Shown here piece after piece: positions 54,304-62,898 of a DNA stretch of 64,000 nt (positions within the stretch are counted from its first letter, which is position 1; every line of letters begins with the position of its first letter). Location of the stretch: positions 1-64,000 of the forward strand of contig NZ_VTTI01000008.1 of NCBI RefSeq assembly GCF_008641105.1, in the 5' to 3' direction. The notes under the pieces were generated by a model, which worked only from the letters and a program-made list of their open reading frames with translations, searched no databases and was not told the DNA's origin. The translations under genes and the position numbers were made by a program. Origin of the DNA: Halopseudomonas salina. Its GTDB lineage: Bacteria; Pseudomonadota; Gammaproteobacteria; Pseudomonadales; Pseudomonadaceae.

Positions 54304-55173
54304 ATGCACGCATTCAGACCCGCCGGCGCTGGAGTAAAAACCGGTCTTTTCCAGATCATCTTCGAATCCGACACGCCCCTGGGCAAGGGTTTTGATATCG
54401 CACTGGCCGTGCTGATTCTGATGAGCGTCGGCGTGGTACTGCTAGATAGCGTGGAGAGCTACCATCAGCGATTCGGTGTGTTTTTCTACTATGCAGAATG
54501 GGTTGTCACTGTTTTGTTCACACTCGAAATCGGACTTCGCGTCTATTGTCTGGAAAAGCCCCGGCTGTACCTGAAGAGCTTCTACGGGGTAATTGATGTA
54601 CTGGCGGTACTGCCCACCTGGCTCGCACTCTTCATTCCCGGCGCGCAGACCCTGGTCGTAATTCGCTTACTCCGCACACTGCGCCTGTTCCGGGTACTGG
54701 AAATGATGACGCTGGTAGGTGAAGGCAAACTGCTGGTCGATGCACTCAAGCGCAGCCGTGGTCAGATTATCCTGTTCCTGTTTGCCGTGATGATGCTGGT
54801 CACTATCTTCTCCTCCCTGCTGTTTCTGATCGAGCCTGCGGAGGCCGGCTTCACCAGCATACCCAAAGCGATTTACTGGGGCATTGTGACCTTGACCACG
54901 GTGGGCTACGGGGACATCGCGCCGGTGACTCCGCTAGGCCAATTCATATCCATCATGATCATGCTGACCGGTTACTCCATCATTGCTTTACCAGTTGGCG
55001 TATTCTCGGTCGAAGTGATAAATACTCTGCGCGACGAGCGCTACTCGGACGAAGCCTGCCCTGGATGTGGAAAGCACCAGCATGAAAAAAATGCCCGCTA
55101 CTGTAAATTCTGCGGTACCTGGCTCGATGAGGAATCCCTGGATCCCAACGCCGTGGAGCAGGCTGATAGCTGA
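54304..55173 (+). CDS. Voltage-gated-type potassium channel with C-terminal zinc ribbon
   Basis: A 289-residue six-helix channel subunit. The S4 segment carries spaced Arg residues (VIRLLRTLRLFRVLEMM), the pore has the K+ selectivity filter TVGYGD (199-204), and S6 follows. After S6 a zinc ribbon with CPGCG...CKFC is found (about 252-272), not the cyclic-nucleotide or RCK domain common in bacteria. It may set membrane potential or K+ flux. The ATG at 54304 is isolated from other genes. Confidence 0.9.
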   Translation: MHAFRPAGAGVKTGLFQIIFESDTPLGKGFDIALAVLILMSVGVVLLDSVESYHQRFGVFFYYAEWVVTVLFTLEIGLRVYCLEKPRLYLKSFYGVIDVLAVLPTWLALFIPGAQTLVVIRLLRTLRLFRVLEMMTLVGEGKLLVDALKRSRGQIILFLFAVMMLVTIFSSLLFLIEPAEAGFTSIPKAIYWGIVTLTTVGYGDIAPVTPLGQFISIMIMLTGYSIIALPVGVFSVEVINTLRDERYSDEACPGCGKHQHEKNARYCKFCGTWLDEESLDPNAVEQADS

Positions 55174-55185
55174 TCCCTGCCAGCG

Positions 55186-55467
55186 CTAGAGAATCTCCCG
55201 CTCGACATCCATGATCCGGCCATCGACTGTGCGCTGCAGCTTTTCCTCTATTTCACTGCAGATCGACTCCACCTTCTGTGCGGAGGTCGCGGCCACCACA
55301 AAGGACCACTCACTAGCCTCGAGACGATCAAGGTCGCCGCTCTCGCAAACTGCGATTGATGGGGTTCGGCCAAAGCGTTCGTGCAGGCCGCCCATGCGTT
55401 GACGTTTTTCCTTGAGCGAGCTGCAGCCCGGCAAGGAAAACCCGATTCTCAGAACCCCTATATTCAT
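55186..55467 (-). CDS. DUF503 family (YlxP-like) protein
   Basis: A 93-residue protein with the DUF503 beginning MNIGVLRIGFSLPGCSSLKEKR, followed by the beta-alpha fold characteristic of YlxP (RIMDVEREIL end). In other bacteria it lies near rbfA and infB and is thought to touch ribosome or RNA biology. The start is ATG 55467 with GGGAG 6 nt upstream. It sits 25 nt after the DUF1853 gene and may share its transcript. Confidence 0.85.
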   Translation of the reverse strand: MNIGVLRIGFSLPGCSSLKEKRQRMGGLHERFGRTPSIAVCESGDLDRLEASEWSFVVAATSAQKVESICSEIEEKLQRTVDGRIMDVEREIL

Positions 55468-55492
55468 GCCAACTCCCGTTAAAAAATGTCTC

Positions 55493-56419
55493 TCAATCTG
55501 GCCATCGTGCGGGCACAACAAAGCAGCGCTCGGCTTCCTGCCAGAGCCTTGCCGTTTCGTCCCAATACATTCGGGCGAACAACCGCGGTGTCTGAGTCAG
55601 GGCGATTTGCTCAAGAGCGGCCTGCGCCTCTGCCGGGTCAGGCTCATCACTCTGTAGCCACGGACCAAGCCAATGGGGTTTTCGCAGCTGGACCCAGCGC
55701 GAAATGTCTTTGCTGCTTACGGCATCCAGATACATCCATGTACCGCGCTGATGATCGCTCGGCACATGGCAAGGCGGAGAAACGGCCTTGGCACAGTCGG
55801 TAGCGAGTGGATAGAAAAGATAACCCGGCATGAACACCCGCGACCTCACGGGCGGCTCTATACCAAGTTCGGCTAACGCCATAACACTCTCGGGTAACAG
55901 TGAGCGCTGACTCTGATGATCCAGCATGCGTGCGGTTTTCAGATCCAGACGGTCAACCGCATTGGGTCCATACCAGCGCACCTGGTCCATATTCAGCTCC
56001 AGATCCGGTATGTAGCCAAGATAGAACTTGATCGCAATCTCGTGATGCTCGATAGCGCCTGTAGCCGGGTTGCGAACCACAAAATCTAGCTCCCCCAGGG
56101 TTCTCTCCTGATTGCGGATCGGCAAGTTACGGGCCATCACCTCCCAACCCAGAACGTCCGTTAACAGGCACGCGTAGAGCCGCTCGAAATAGTAGCCCAG
56201 GCGGGGTTGGGCTGGCTGGGTCAGCATCGCAGGCGCTGTGTCCGGCATGGCCTCCCAGCTCAACAGCTTTTGCATCGTGCCGGCCGGCAACTGCGCGCGC
56301 AGATCAAACGCCAGAGGGCTATCGGTAAGCTGCGCTGCGCCGCACATCCAGGCAAGATGGCGTATCGCCGGAATACGAAAGCCTGTTGGATCAATGGGGG
56401 AGTAGCTGTCGGATTTCAT
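55493..56419 (-). CDS. DUF1853 family protein
   Basis: A 308-residue protein of the DUF1853 family, function unknown. The central LGELDFVVRN...HHEIAIKFYLG resembles a PD-(D/E)XK nuclease core, with Glu, Asp and Lys at expected places. I start at ATG 56419; the frame is open to 56605 but that stretch overlaps the divergent EVE gene and looks non-coding. Whether it has nuclease activity is untested to my knowledge. Confidence 0.85.
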   Translation of the reverse strand: MKSDSYSPIDPTGFRIPAIRHLAWMCGAAQLTDSPLAFDLRAQLPAGTMQKLLSWEAMPDTAPAMLTQPAQPRLGYYFERLYACLLTDVLGWEVMARNLPIRNQERTLGELDFVVRNPATGAIEHHEIAIKFYLGYIPDLELNMDQVRWYGPNAVDRLDLKTARMLDHQSQRSLLPESVMALAELGIEPPVRSRVFMPGYLFYPLATDCAKAVSPPCHVPSDHQRGTWMYLDAVSSKDISRWVQLRKPHWLGPWLQSDEPDPAEAQAALEQIALTQTPRLFARMYWDETARLWQEAERCFVVPARWPD

Positions 56420-56507
56420 GTTCTCAGCGTACCTGAAAAACGGCGAGATACCCCATAGGTGAACGCTCACGTAAACTGACGCATTACTCGCAACCGGGAC
56501 CTGACCC

Positions 56508-56972
56508 ATGGCCAGATGGCTCGTCAAAACCGAACCTGATGAATGCGGTATCGACGATTTCGCCCGAGACCCGAAGAACCCCATTACATGGGACGGCGTG
56601 CGCAATTATCAGGCACGCAACTTTCTGACAGAAATGGCCGAGGGCGATGACGTGTTCATCTATCACTCCAGCTGCAAGCACATCGGCGTGGCGGGTGTGG
56701 TTAAGGTTGCCCGCGCCGCTTACCCCGATCCAGCACAGTTCGATCCTGAGTCGCCCTATTACGATGGCAAAAGCACCCGGGAAAAACCCCGCTGGAAGGC
56801 CGTAGATATGCTATTTCAACGCAAACTGGAGCGCTTGATAACGCTGGATGAGCTTAAAGGCATTGCCGGTCTCGATGACTTGCCCCTGGTCAGGCGTGGC
56901 AGCCGCCTGTCAGTGATGCCGGTAAGTGACGAGCACTGGCAAATCATTCTGCAGCAGGAAAAACGTAACTGA
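56508..56972 (+). CDS. EVE domain-containing protein
   Basis: A 154-residue protein that is nothing but an EVE domain (PUA-like fold), starting MARWLVKTEPDECGIDDFAR and containing WDGVRNYQARNFL and GDDVFIYHSS. EVE/YTH-like folds bind modified bases in nucleic acid. Stand-alone EVE proteins are common in proteobacteria and the ligand is generally not known. It is divergent from DUF1853 and convergent with rbgA. Confidence 0.92.
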   Translation: MARWLVKTEPDECGIDDFARDPKNPITWDGVRNYQARNFLTEMAEGDDVFIYHSSCKHIGVAGVVKVARAAYPDPAQFDPESPYYDGKSTREKPRWKAVDMLFQRKLERLITLDELKGIAGLDDLPLVRRGSRLSVMPVSDEHWQIILQQEKRN

Positions 56973-56999
56973 GGAAGACGCCTCAGCTGGCACAAACGG

Positions 57000-58010
57000 C
57001 TATTTCTTCTTGCCAGGCTTGCCGACGCCACGCTGACGAGGCGGCTTGGGCAAATTTTTCTGCTCCTTGCGATCGGCCCGATCGGAATTACGTGAACCTT
57101 CCTTGAAGCGTTTCTTGCGCTCGGCGTTCTCGGCTTCCTTTTTGGCCTTCGCCTCGGCTATGGCCTGCTTTTCCCGCTCTACCATCGCGGGTGTCTCAAG
57201 CGTTATACGGCCCAACTTGCCGGACCTAAGCTCGTTGATCAGCACCTCGCAGATCTTGTGCAGATTGATCCTGCCCCCGGTTTGCAGTGCACCGCGCCGG
57301 GCGCCGGCCATTTCCAGAAAATCCAGTTCGCTGGTAGGCAGCCGTTCCAGCTGGAAATGCGCGGTGATCAATTCCGGGTAAGCCTTTATCAGATACTCGG
57401 CCAGGAAAAAGCTGACGTCATCGTATTCCATCGCTGTATTCTTGATGGCACCTGTGGCGGCCAGGCGATAACTGCTGTCAGGGTTCTCGATTTTTGGCCA
57501 GAGGATACCCGGTGTATCCAGCAGAGTGACGCCGCTGCCCAGGTTGATTCGCTGCTGATCCTTGGTTACCGCCGGCTCGTCACCGGTCTTGGCAACCATG
57601 CGGCCAGCCAGCGTGTTGATGATGGTCGACTTCCCAACGTTGGGAATGCCGACAATCATGGCATTGATGTTTTTTGCCCCGGCATCTTTTTCGGGCAGCA
57701 TCTTGCGGCACAAATCCACCAGCAGCCTGATCCTGCCGGGCTGTTCGGTAGTGGTGGCAAAGGTTTTTACCCCCCGCTCGCGCTCCAGGTATTCCTGCCA
57801 CTGGGCGGTCAGCTCCGGGTCAGCCAGGTCGGTCTTGCTCAGCACCTTGATACAGGGCTTGTCGCCCCTGAGTTGAGCAATGGAGGGGTTCTCACTGGAA
57901 TAGGGAATGCGCGCATCCAGCACTTCGATCAGCAGGTCTACCTGAGGCAGAACCTCCTTTATGGCCTTTTGCGCCTTGTGCATGTGTCCGGGATACCACT
58001 GAATTGCCAT
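57000..58010 (-). CDS. rbgA: Ribosome biogenesis GTPase YlqF/RbgA
   Basis: Circularly permuted GTPase that helps mature the 50S subunit. The 336-residue protein begins MAIQWYPGHMHKAQK. The G motifs appear in the permuted order: LSKTDL (G4-like), GIPNVGKST (G1) and DTPG (G3). An Arg/Lys-rich C-terminal tail (KKKRFKEGSR-type, about 290-336) probably binds rRNA. Start is ATG 58010; an upstream in-frame ATG at 58043 is less conserved. Confidence 0.93.
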   Translation of the reverse strand: MAIQWYPGHMHKAQKAIKEVLPQVDLLIEVLDARIPYSSENPSIAQLRGDKPCIKVLSKTDLADPELTAQWQEYLERERGVKTFATTTEQPGRIRLLVDLCRKMLPEKDAGAKNINAMIVGIPNVGKSTIINTLAGRMVAKTGDEPAVTKDQQRINLGSGVTLLDTPGILWPKIENPDSSYRLAATGAIKNTAMEYDDVSFFLAEYLIKAYPELITAHFQLERLPTSELDFLEMAGARRGALQTGGRINLHKICEVLINELRSGKLGRITLETPAMVEREKQAIAEAKAKKEAENAERKKRFKEGSRNSDRADRKEQKNLPKPPRQRGVGKPGKKK

Positions 58011-58089
58011 TGTGCCGCGCCTTGAGTGTGCATGAAGCACCATTGTACGTTAACTGGTCGGCGGTTAAGCACACTCCGGTGGCAACCGC

Positions 58090-58620
58090 TCACTCATCCT
58101 GCGGCCCGGCGACCCCCACAGGGACGGTGGCGATCTGACCATCCTGGCGCTTGATCACACTGAAGGATCCATCGGTTTCCAGAATCACGGATGCTGCCTG
58201 AGCCAGATTGGCCATACCGGAAGAACGCACTGCTGCTTCGATTTCGTCGACTGTTACCCGAGCGCCAAGCAGCGCTTGCGGAAGCAATCTGCCCTGGTAA
58301 TACAAGAGTCGTGGCTCACCCGTGACCAACCGCCTTACCCAGCGCGCCCGCACACTGGACCAGGTGACAATGAACTGAAGACCGATAAGCACCGCAAAGG
58401 CCAGCGCGCCCTCGGCCAGGGCAACGTCCTTGCTGAGCAGTACGGTAGCCAATGTCGAGCCCAGAGCAACGGTCACAATCAGGTCGAACGCGTTCATCTT
58501 CGACAGAGTGCGTTTACCAGAAATACGCAGGAAAACGATCAACACAACATACGCCATCACGCCCACCACCAGCGTGCGCGCCAGTCCGGCCCAGCCATCG
58601 AAAAACACATCTTCCAGCAT
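58090..58620 (-). CDS. DUF421 family membrane protein
   Basis: A 176-residue protein with three predicted N-terminal transmembrane helices (to about residue 90) and a soluble C-terminal domain. Conserved features of the DUF421/YetF group are LRISGKRTLSKMNAFDLIV and LLYYQGRLLP. The C-terminal part ends SFSVIKRQDG, typical of the family. Its role is unknown. I start at ATG 58620, which has GGGAGG 4-5 nt upstream. Confidence 0.87.
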   Translation of the reverse strand: MLEDVFFDGWAGLARTLVVGVMAYVVLIVFLRISGKRTLSKMNAFDLIVTVALGSTLATVLLSKDVALAEGALAFAVLIGLQFIVTWSSVRARWVRRLVTGEPRLLYYQGRLLPQALLGARVTVDEIEAAVRSSGMANLAQAASVILETDGSFSVIKRQDGQIATVPVGVAGPQDE

Positions 58621-58888
58621 TAGTCCTCCCACCCTGTTAGCGGCTGAAAAAACCGATCGGCCCAGCCTGATGCTGGTTGGACCCTGGCTGGGGTGGAATT
58701 ATCCTTTCCTGGTTTGCTTTCCACCAATTGCCTGGTTCCGAGCTGTCTTTCGAGCCACACCTGTTGTCCAACTGACGCTGCTCAGGCTTGTTTGGCGATG
58801 TCTTTTTTTGCGAACTTTATGCGCTTTCGACCTCTCCAACACCTTGGAAGGTGCATCCCGTTGCACCAGTAAAATCAAGGAATTCGCC

Positions 58889-59326
58889 ATGACAGCCACT
58901 GTCGACCGAAGCCACCAGACGCCCCAAATGACGCTTAGTCCGCTGCATGCCGTGCTATTGGCAGGTACCATACCCTTGTTTCTCGGTGCGCTACTAAGCG
59001 ACATCGCCTACTTCCAGACTTATCAAATCCAATGGGTCAATTTCTCATCCTGGCTGGTTGCTGGCGGGCTGGTTTTTACCGCTCTGGCTCTCCTGTGCGG
59101 GATATCAGGGCTTTTTCGAGCGGAGGGTCACAGCGGCCGTAGCAAGCTATATGTCGTGCTTTTGCTGCTCACCTGGGTGCTCGGCTTTATCAACTCACTG
59201 GTGCACGCCAGGGATGCCTGGGCCACCATGCCTTCCGGGCTCATTCTGTCGGTTATCGTCGCATTGCTTGCAAGCATAGCTACCGCAGTTCGCTTCTCCG
59301 CCCGCCGCACCGGAGGTGCCCTATGA
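58889..59326 (+). CDS. DUF2231 domain membrane protein
   Basis: A 145-residue membrane protein with four hydrophobic helices, similar to the DUF2231 group (LSPLHAVLLAGTIPLFLGAL). These proteins often accompany redox or heme-copper enzymes. The start is ATG 58889 with AAGGA 8 nt upstream. Its last four bases overlap the ATG of the sugar dehydrogenase gene (ATGA), so they are translated as a pair. It may anchor or supply electrons to the dehydrogenase; that is inference. Confidence 0.78.
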   Translation: MTATVDRSHQTPQMTLSPLHAVLLAGTIPLFLGALLSDIAYFQTYQIQWVNFSSWLVAGGLVFTALALLCGISGLFRAEGHSGRSKLYVVLLLLTWVLGFINSLVHARDAWATMPSGLILSVIVALLASIATAVRFSARRTGGAL

Positions 59327-60615
59327 CCCGCCCTGGCCTGCTTTCAGTATTGACCCTTTCCATCCTGCTCACCGCCTGTGGCGCAGATGACGACGCGATG
59401 GTGCTCTATGGGCCCGACCCGACACTACCGGAGCCGTCACGTGGCCTGCTTCCCAATATGACCATCGCCAAGCCGACAGGCTGGGGTGATGAACTCCCCA
59501 CCGTTCCTGAGGGTTACAGCGTAAGCGCCATTGCTACCGACCTGCTCATTCCCCGGCAAACCCTGGTGCTGCCCAATGGAGACATCCTGGTCGCAGAAGG
59601 CCGCGGCGGTAATGCATCAGCGCTCAGGCCCAAGCACGTGATAGCCGGCTACATCAAGGCGCAGGGCAACACTTCGGTGAAAAGTGGCAATCGTCTGACC
59701 CTGCTGCGAGACAGCGATGGAGACGGTACCTACGAGCAGCAAGGTATTTTCGCCGAAGACCTGAACGCACCCTATGGCCTGGCTCTGATCGGTGATGATC
59801 TATACGTTGCCAACCAGGACGCCCTGGTCCGGTTTGACTACGAGGAGGGCCAGACCCGCGCCAGCGCCGCACCAGAAACCCTCACTGAACTCCCCTCGGC
59901 GATCAACCATCACTGGACCAAGGCGATGACCGCCAGCGAGGATGGTGACTATCTGTACGTGGGCATTGGCTCCAACAGCAACATCACCGAACGCGGGATG
60001 GAGGCCGAAGTGGATCGCGCAGTGATCTGGCAGGTCCAGACTGATACAGGGGCGCATAAAACCTATGCCTCTGGGGTGCGCAACCCCACCGCGTTGGCCA
60101 TGCATCCGGATACAGGTTCGCTCTGGGCTGTGGTCAACGAACGTGACGAACTGGGTCCGAACCTGACACCGGACTATCTGACCTCAGTCCGTGAGGGCGG
60201 CTTCTATGGCTGGCCCTATAGCTACTGGGGCCAGAATGTCGACCACCGGGTACGACCTCAGGACCCGGATAAAGTAGCCGCCAGCATCACGCCAGACTAC
60301 TCCCTGGGCTCCCATGTGGCGCCACTGGGCGTGGACTTTGCCGATGGCAAGCTAGGCGGGGCATTCGCAGACGGTGCCTTTGTTGGTCAGCATGGCAGCT
60401 GGAACCGCAAAGACCTCGCCGGCTACAAGGTGGTCTTCATACCCTTCAACGATGGTCAGCCTGCTGGCGATCCGGTCGACTTTGCGACCGGCTTTATCGA
60501 TGACGAGGGCAAGGCCCGCGGGCGGCCCGTAGGCGTGACTGTGGACCCCGAGGGTGCGCTGATTATCGCGGACGACCTGTCCAATACCATCTGGCGTGTT
60601 ACACAGGAGAGGTAG
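59323..60615 (+). CDS. PQQ-dependent sugar dehydrogenase-like lipoprotein
   Basis: A 430-residue lipoprotein (signal LSILLTACG, lipobox LTAC) carrying a beta-propeller of the glucose/sorbosone dehydrogenase family. Typical blocks are LLIPRQTLVLPNGDILVAEG, YASGVRNPTALAMHPDTG, and GFYGWPYSYWGQN, then DFATGF and VGVTVDPEGALIIADDL. It would oxidise an aldose or related sugar in the periplasm with PQQ. No PQQ synthesis genes are in the window. It is coupled to the DUF2231 gene. Confidence 0.88.
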   Translation: MTRPGLLSVLTLSILLTACGADDDAMVLYGPDPTLPEPSRGLLPNMTIAKPTGWGDELPTVPEGYSVSAIATDLLIPRQTLVLPNGDILVAEGRGGNASALRPKHVIAGYIKAQGNTSVKSGNRLTLLRDSDGDGTYEQQGIFAEDLNAPYGLALIGDDLYVANQDALVRFDYEEGQTRASAAPETLTELPSAINHHWTKAMTASEDGDYLYVGIGSNSNITERGMEAEVDRAVIWQVQTDTGAHKTYASGVRNPTALAMHPDTGSLWAVVNERDELGPNLTPDYLTSVREGGFYGWPYSYWGQNVDHRVRPQDPDKVAASITPDYSLGSHVAPLGVDFADGKLGGAFADGAFVGQHGSWNRKDLAGYKVVFIPFNDGQPAGDPVDFATGFIDDEGKARGRPVGVTVDPEGALIIADDLSNTIWRVTQER

Positions 60616-60632
60616 CTGGAGTTCAACCACAA

Positions 60633-60658
60633 GCGCTGACAGGTATAACCGTCAGCGC
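60633..60658. terminator. Shared hairpin between convergent genes
   Basis: 8-bp perfect arms (60633-60640 and 60651-60658) with a 10-nt loop lie between the dehydrogenase gene and the convergent unknown gene, and the right arm covers that gene's stop codon. No U-tract is visible, so termination may be partial. Confidence 0.4.
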
Positions 60659-61695
60659 CGCGCCTCTGGCGAGCTACCGCGACTTTCCAGCTCTTCATTG
60701 AGCCGCTGTTCCCGCTGTCGATCTATGACATTGCCGCTGAAGTACATCTCTAGCCGCAGGCTGAGCGCCCAGCGAGGGTCAAAACTGGCATCACGGGGAA
60801 AATGCAGTTCGGGGATGATGTCAGCGAACAGGATGTCCTTGTGCAAGTTTCGACGGTATTGGGTGAGCAGGTAATAGTCGTTGACTTGCGGTCGGGACGC
60901 ACTGTTTCCCACTACAACGGCCGCGTAACGCATTGCACTGCGACGACTCAATACCTGATTGATTTCCACAGACTCGGAAAACTCCAGCGTGTCTTCGTCT
61001 TCTTGCCACTGAATATTGGTCAGAAAACGCAGATGCCGTGTGGCATCCAGCGGCTTGCCAATATCCCAGCGGCTGCGGGCTGAATAGCCATCACTGTTGA
61101 ACCACGAAAGTCTGTTGTAGGACTCCAGTTGCCAGGGCCCCTCCCCCAGATTCCAGAGGCGCTCGCTACTCAGGCGCATATAGGGATCGAGGGGTAGCCG
61201 GAATTTGACCCCTGCGCCTACCCGGGTATCCCAATGTCGGGTCTTGTCCTTTTTACTGAGCCGGCTCAAACCGATGACGGTACTGTCACTGCTGGTCTGG
61301 TCATCGCGCAAACGTCCCGAGCCCTGTTCACTGAGGGTGCCGCGTGACTCCTCCGGCTCACTCTCGATGATCAGACGCAGCCGCTCCTTGGTGGTCGGCA
61401 TATCCAGTTTGAACCGGATACTGGGATCGGTACTGAAACCCTCGGATTCCTCCCAGTCGAAATCGGTGCCGATCCGCAGGTAGGACTTGTTTCTGACTGA
61501 AAGGCTCTCGTCATCGCTACCGAAAAAGCCGTCAAGGTTGCGCGAGCTGGAGTCAACCCAGCGCGAGATACCCTCGTGCACTGGTTTTATGCGCTCGATT
61601 GTCCAATCAGGCAGGTCGGAATCATCCGCAATCAGACCGCCAGCGTAAGGTAGCAACAGAACCAGGAGCATTGTCGGCAGAGGTATTTTACCCAT
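60652..61695 (-). CDS. Putative outer-membrane beta-barrel protein
   Basis: A 347-residue exported protein with signal peptide MGKIPLPTMLLVLLLPYAGG. The mature part is rich in alternating polar/hydrophobic segments with aromatic residues (for example VGAGVKFRLPLDPYMRLSSE and ALSLRLEMYFSG), as in outer-membrane barrels or OM-associated proteins. It has no Cys. I do not recognise a family. The ATG at 61695 has AAGGGA 5 nt upstream; the frame is open to 61779 without a ribosome site. Confidence 0.7.
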   Translation of the reverse strand: MGKIPLPTMLLVLLLPYAGGLIADDSDLPDWTIERIKPVHEGISRWVDSSSRNLDGFFGSDDESLSVRNKSYLRIGTDFDWEESEGFSTDPSIRFKLDMPTTKERLRLIIESEPEESRGTLSEQGSGRLRDDQTSSDSTVIGLSRLSKKDKTRHWDTRVGAGVKFRLPLDPYMRLSSERLWNLGEGPWQLESYNRLSWFNSDGYSARSRWDIGKPLDATRHLRFLTNIQWQEDEDTLEFSESVEINQVLSRRSAMRYAAVVVGNSASRPQVNDYYLLTQYRRNLHKDILFADIIPELHFPRDASFDPRWALSLRLEMYFSGNVIDRQREQRLNEELESRGSSPEARR

Positions 61696-61817
61696 GGAGT
61701 CCCTTTCATTTGCTTCAATACTTTTTCCGACTATAACCTGTTCGGGTAAATTCAGCCTCTTGAAGATCCTGTACTGCACATTCTGACTGCCGCTGGCCTT
61801 GCCGCCTCCATACTTTC

Positions 61818-62738
61818 TTAAACTTGAGCAGAGGCAGCTGCGGACTCATCAGTTGCGATAAACAGTGTTGCTGGTGCACCAGCAGTGGATAATGCATTTG
61901 CCTGATGCACAGGCAACTCGAGCCCATGCTGAGGGTCATCGATAGCCTCGATGGCGATCAGGGGCGGCGCAGAAGTCGCCGCTCCGAATAAAGTAGCGAA
62001 GGAAACATCGGCCGCGTCCCTGCCAGTGCCGATTCGTAGCAACCCCATTGTGGGCGAGACTCCACTGGGGTCGAACAGGTACCAGCGGCCACTCAGAAAC
62101 ACCTCAACGTAGGCATGGAAATCCGAAGGACCCATTGCAGGGTCAGCACCATAGTCAATCCCGGAGACAAAGCGCGCAGGGATGTTCAGGGCGCGGCAGG
62201 TAGCAATCATCAAATGGGCAAAATCACGGCAAACACCAACGTGATCAGTCAGCGTATCCACGGCCGAAGTGCTGCCACCTGAGCAGCCTAAGGTAAACCT
62301 GGTTCTCCGGTACACCCAGTCACGAATGGCGAGCACGCGCTGATACCCCGGCGGCATATTGCCGAACTCATGGTTAGCCAGCGCCTGAAAGCGGTCTGAC
62401 TGACAGTACCTGCTTGGATAGATATAACTGAACAAATCCATCGGCAGATCGGCCACAGCCATTTCCTTGAGGGTCTCTGGCTGAGCTACCCGGTGATGAA
62501 TTTCTACCAGGCCCTCATAACGAACCAGCAAAGCTCCGTTGTTGGCTCGTATTCTCATCCATCGCGTGCCGTCATCTTTCTGTACGAACAGTTGCTGTTC
62601 AACAGGTTGATTGATGGTCACTGTCTCACCGAGGACGCGCTGGCTTTCCGTAAGGGCAGGATGGATGTTGAAGAGAAAATCACAGGATGCATCAAGCACC
62701 GTATAAGCCAGCTCTATGGAAAACTTTAATCGAACCAT
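61818..62738 (-). CDS. Transglutaminase-like family protein
   Basis: A 306-residue protein with an N-terminal bacterial transglutaminase-like domain (VRLKFSIELAYTVL) and a papain-fold core. The catalytic triad is visible: Cys in GVCRDFAH, His in SDFHAYVEV and Asp in YLFDPSG. Such proteins act as peptidases or amide-transferring enzymes. There is no signal peptide at the chosen start (ATG 62738); a longer frame to 62840 lacks one too. The neighbourhood gives no clear partner. Confidence 0.87.
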   Translation of the reverse strand: MVRLKFSIELAYTVLDASCDFLFNIHPALTESQRVLGETVTINQPVEQQLFVQKDDGTRWMRIRANNGALLVRYEGLVEIHHRVAQPETLKEMAVADLPMDLFSYIYPSRYCQSDRFQALANHEFGNMPPGYQRVLAIRDWVYRRTRFTLGCSGGSTSAVDTLTDHVGVCRDFAHLMIATCRALNIPARFVSGIDYGADPAMGPSDFHAYVEVFLSGRWYLFDPSGVSPTMGLLRIGTGRDAADVSFATLFGAATSAPPLIAIEAIDDPQHGLELPVHQANALSTAGAPATLFIATDESAAASAQV

Positions 62739-62898
62739 GACGGTGAATTCTCTGGTGATACAGGACAATAGGCGGAGCTGAGCCCCGTGCAGCACTTTGC
62801 CATCCGTGACCGAGATAGCGTCCTCAGGGAGAGGAAACACTGTTAAGACTGCACCGCCGGCCCCATGTTCAAACTCTTGCGCGGAAAATGTCTGGTCA

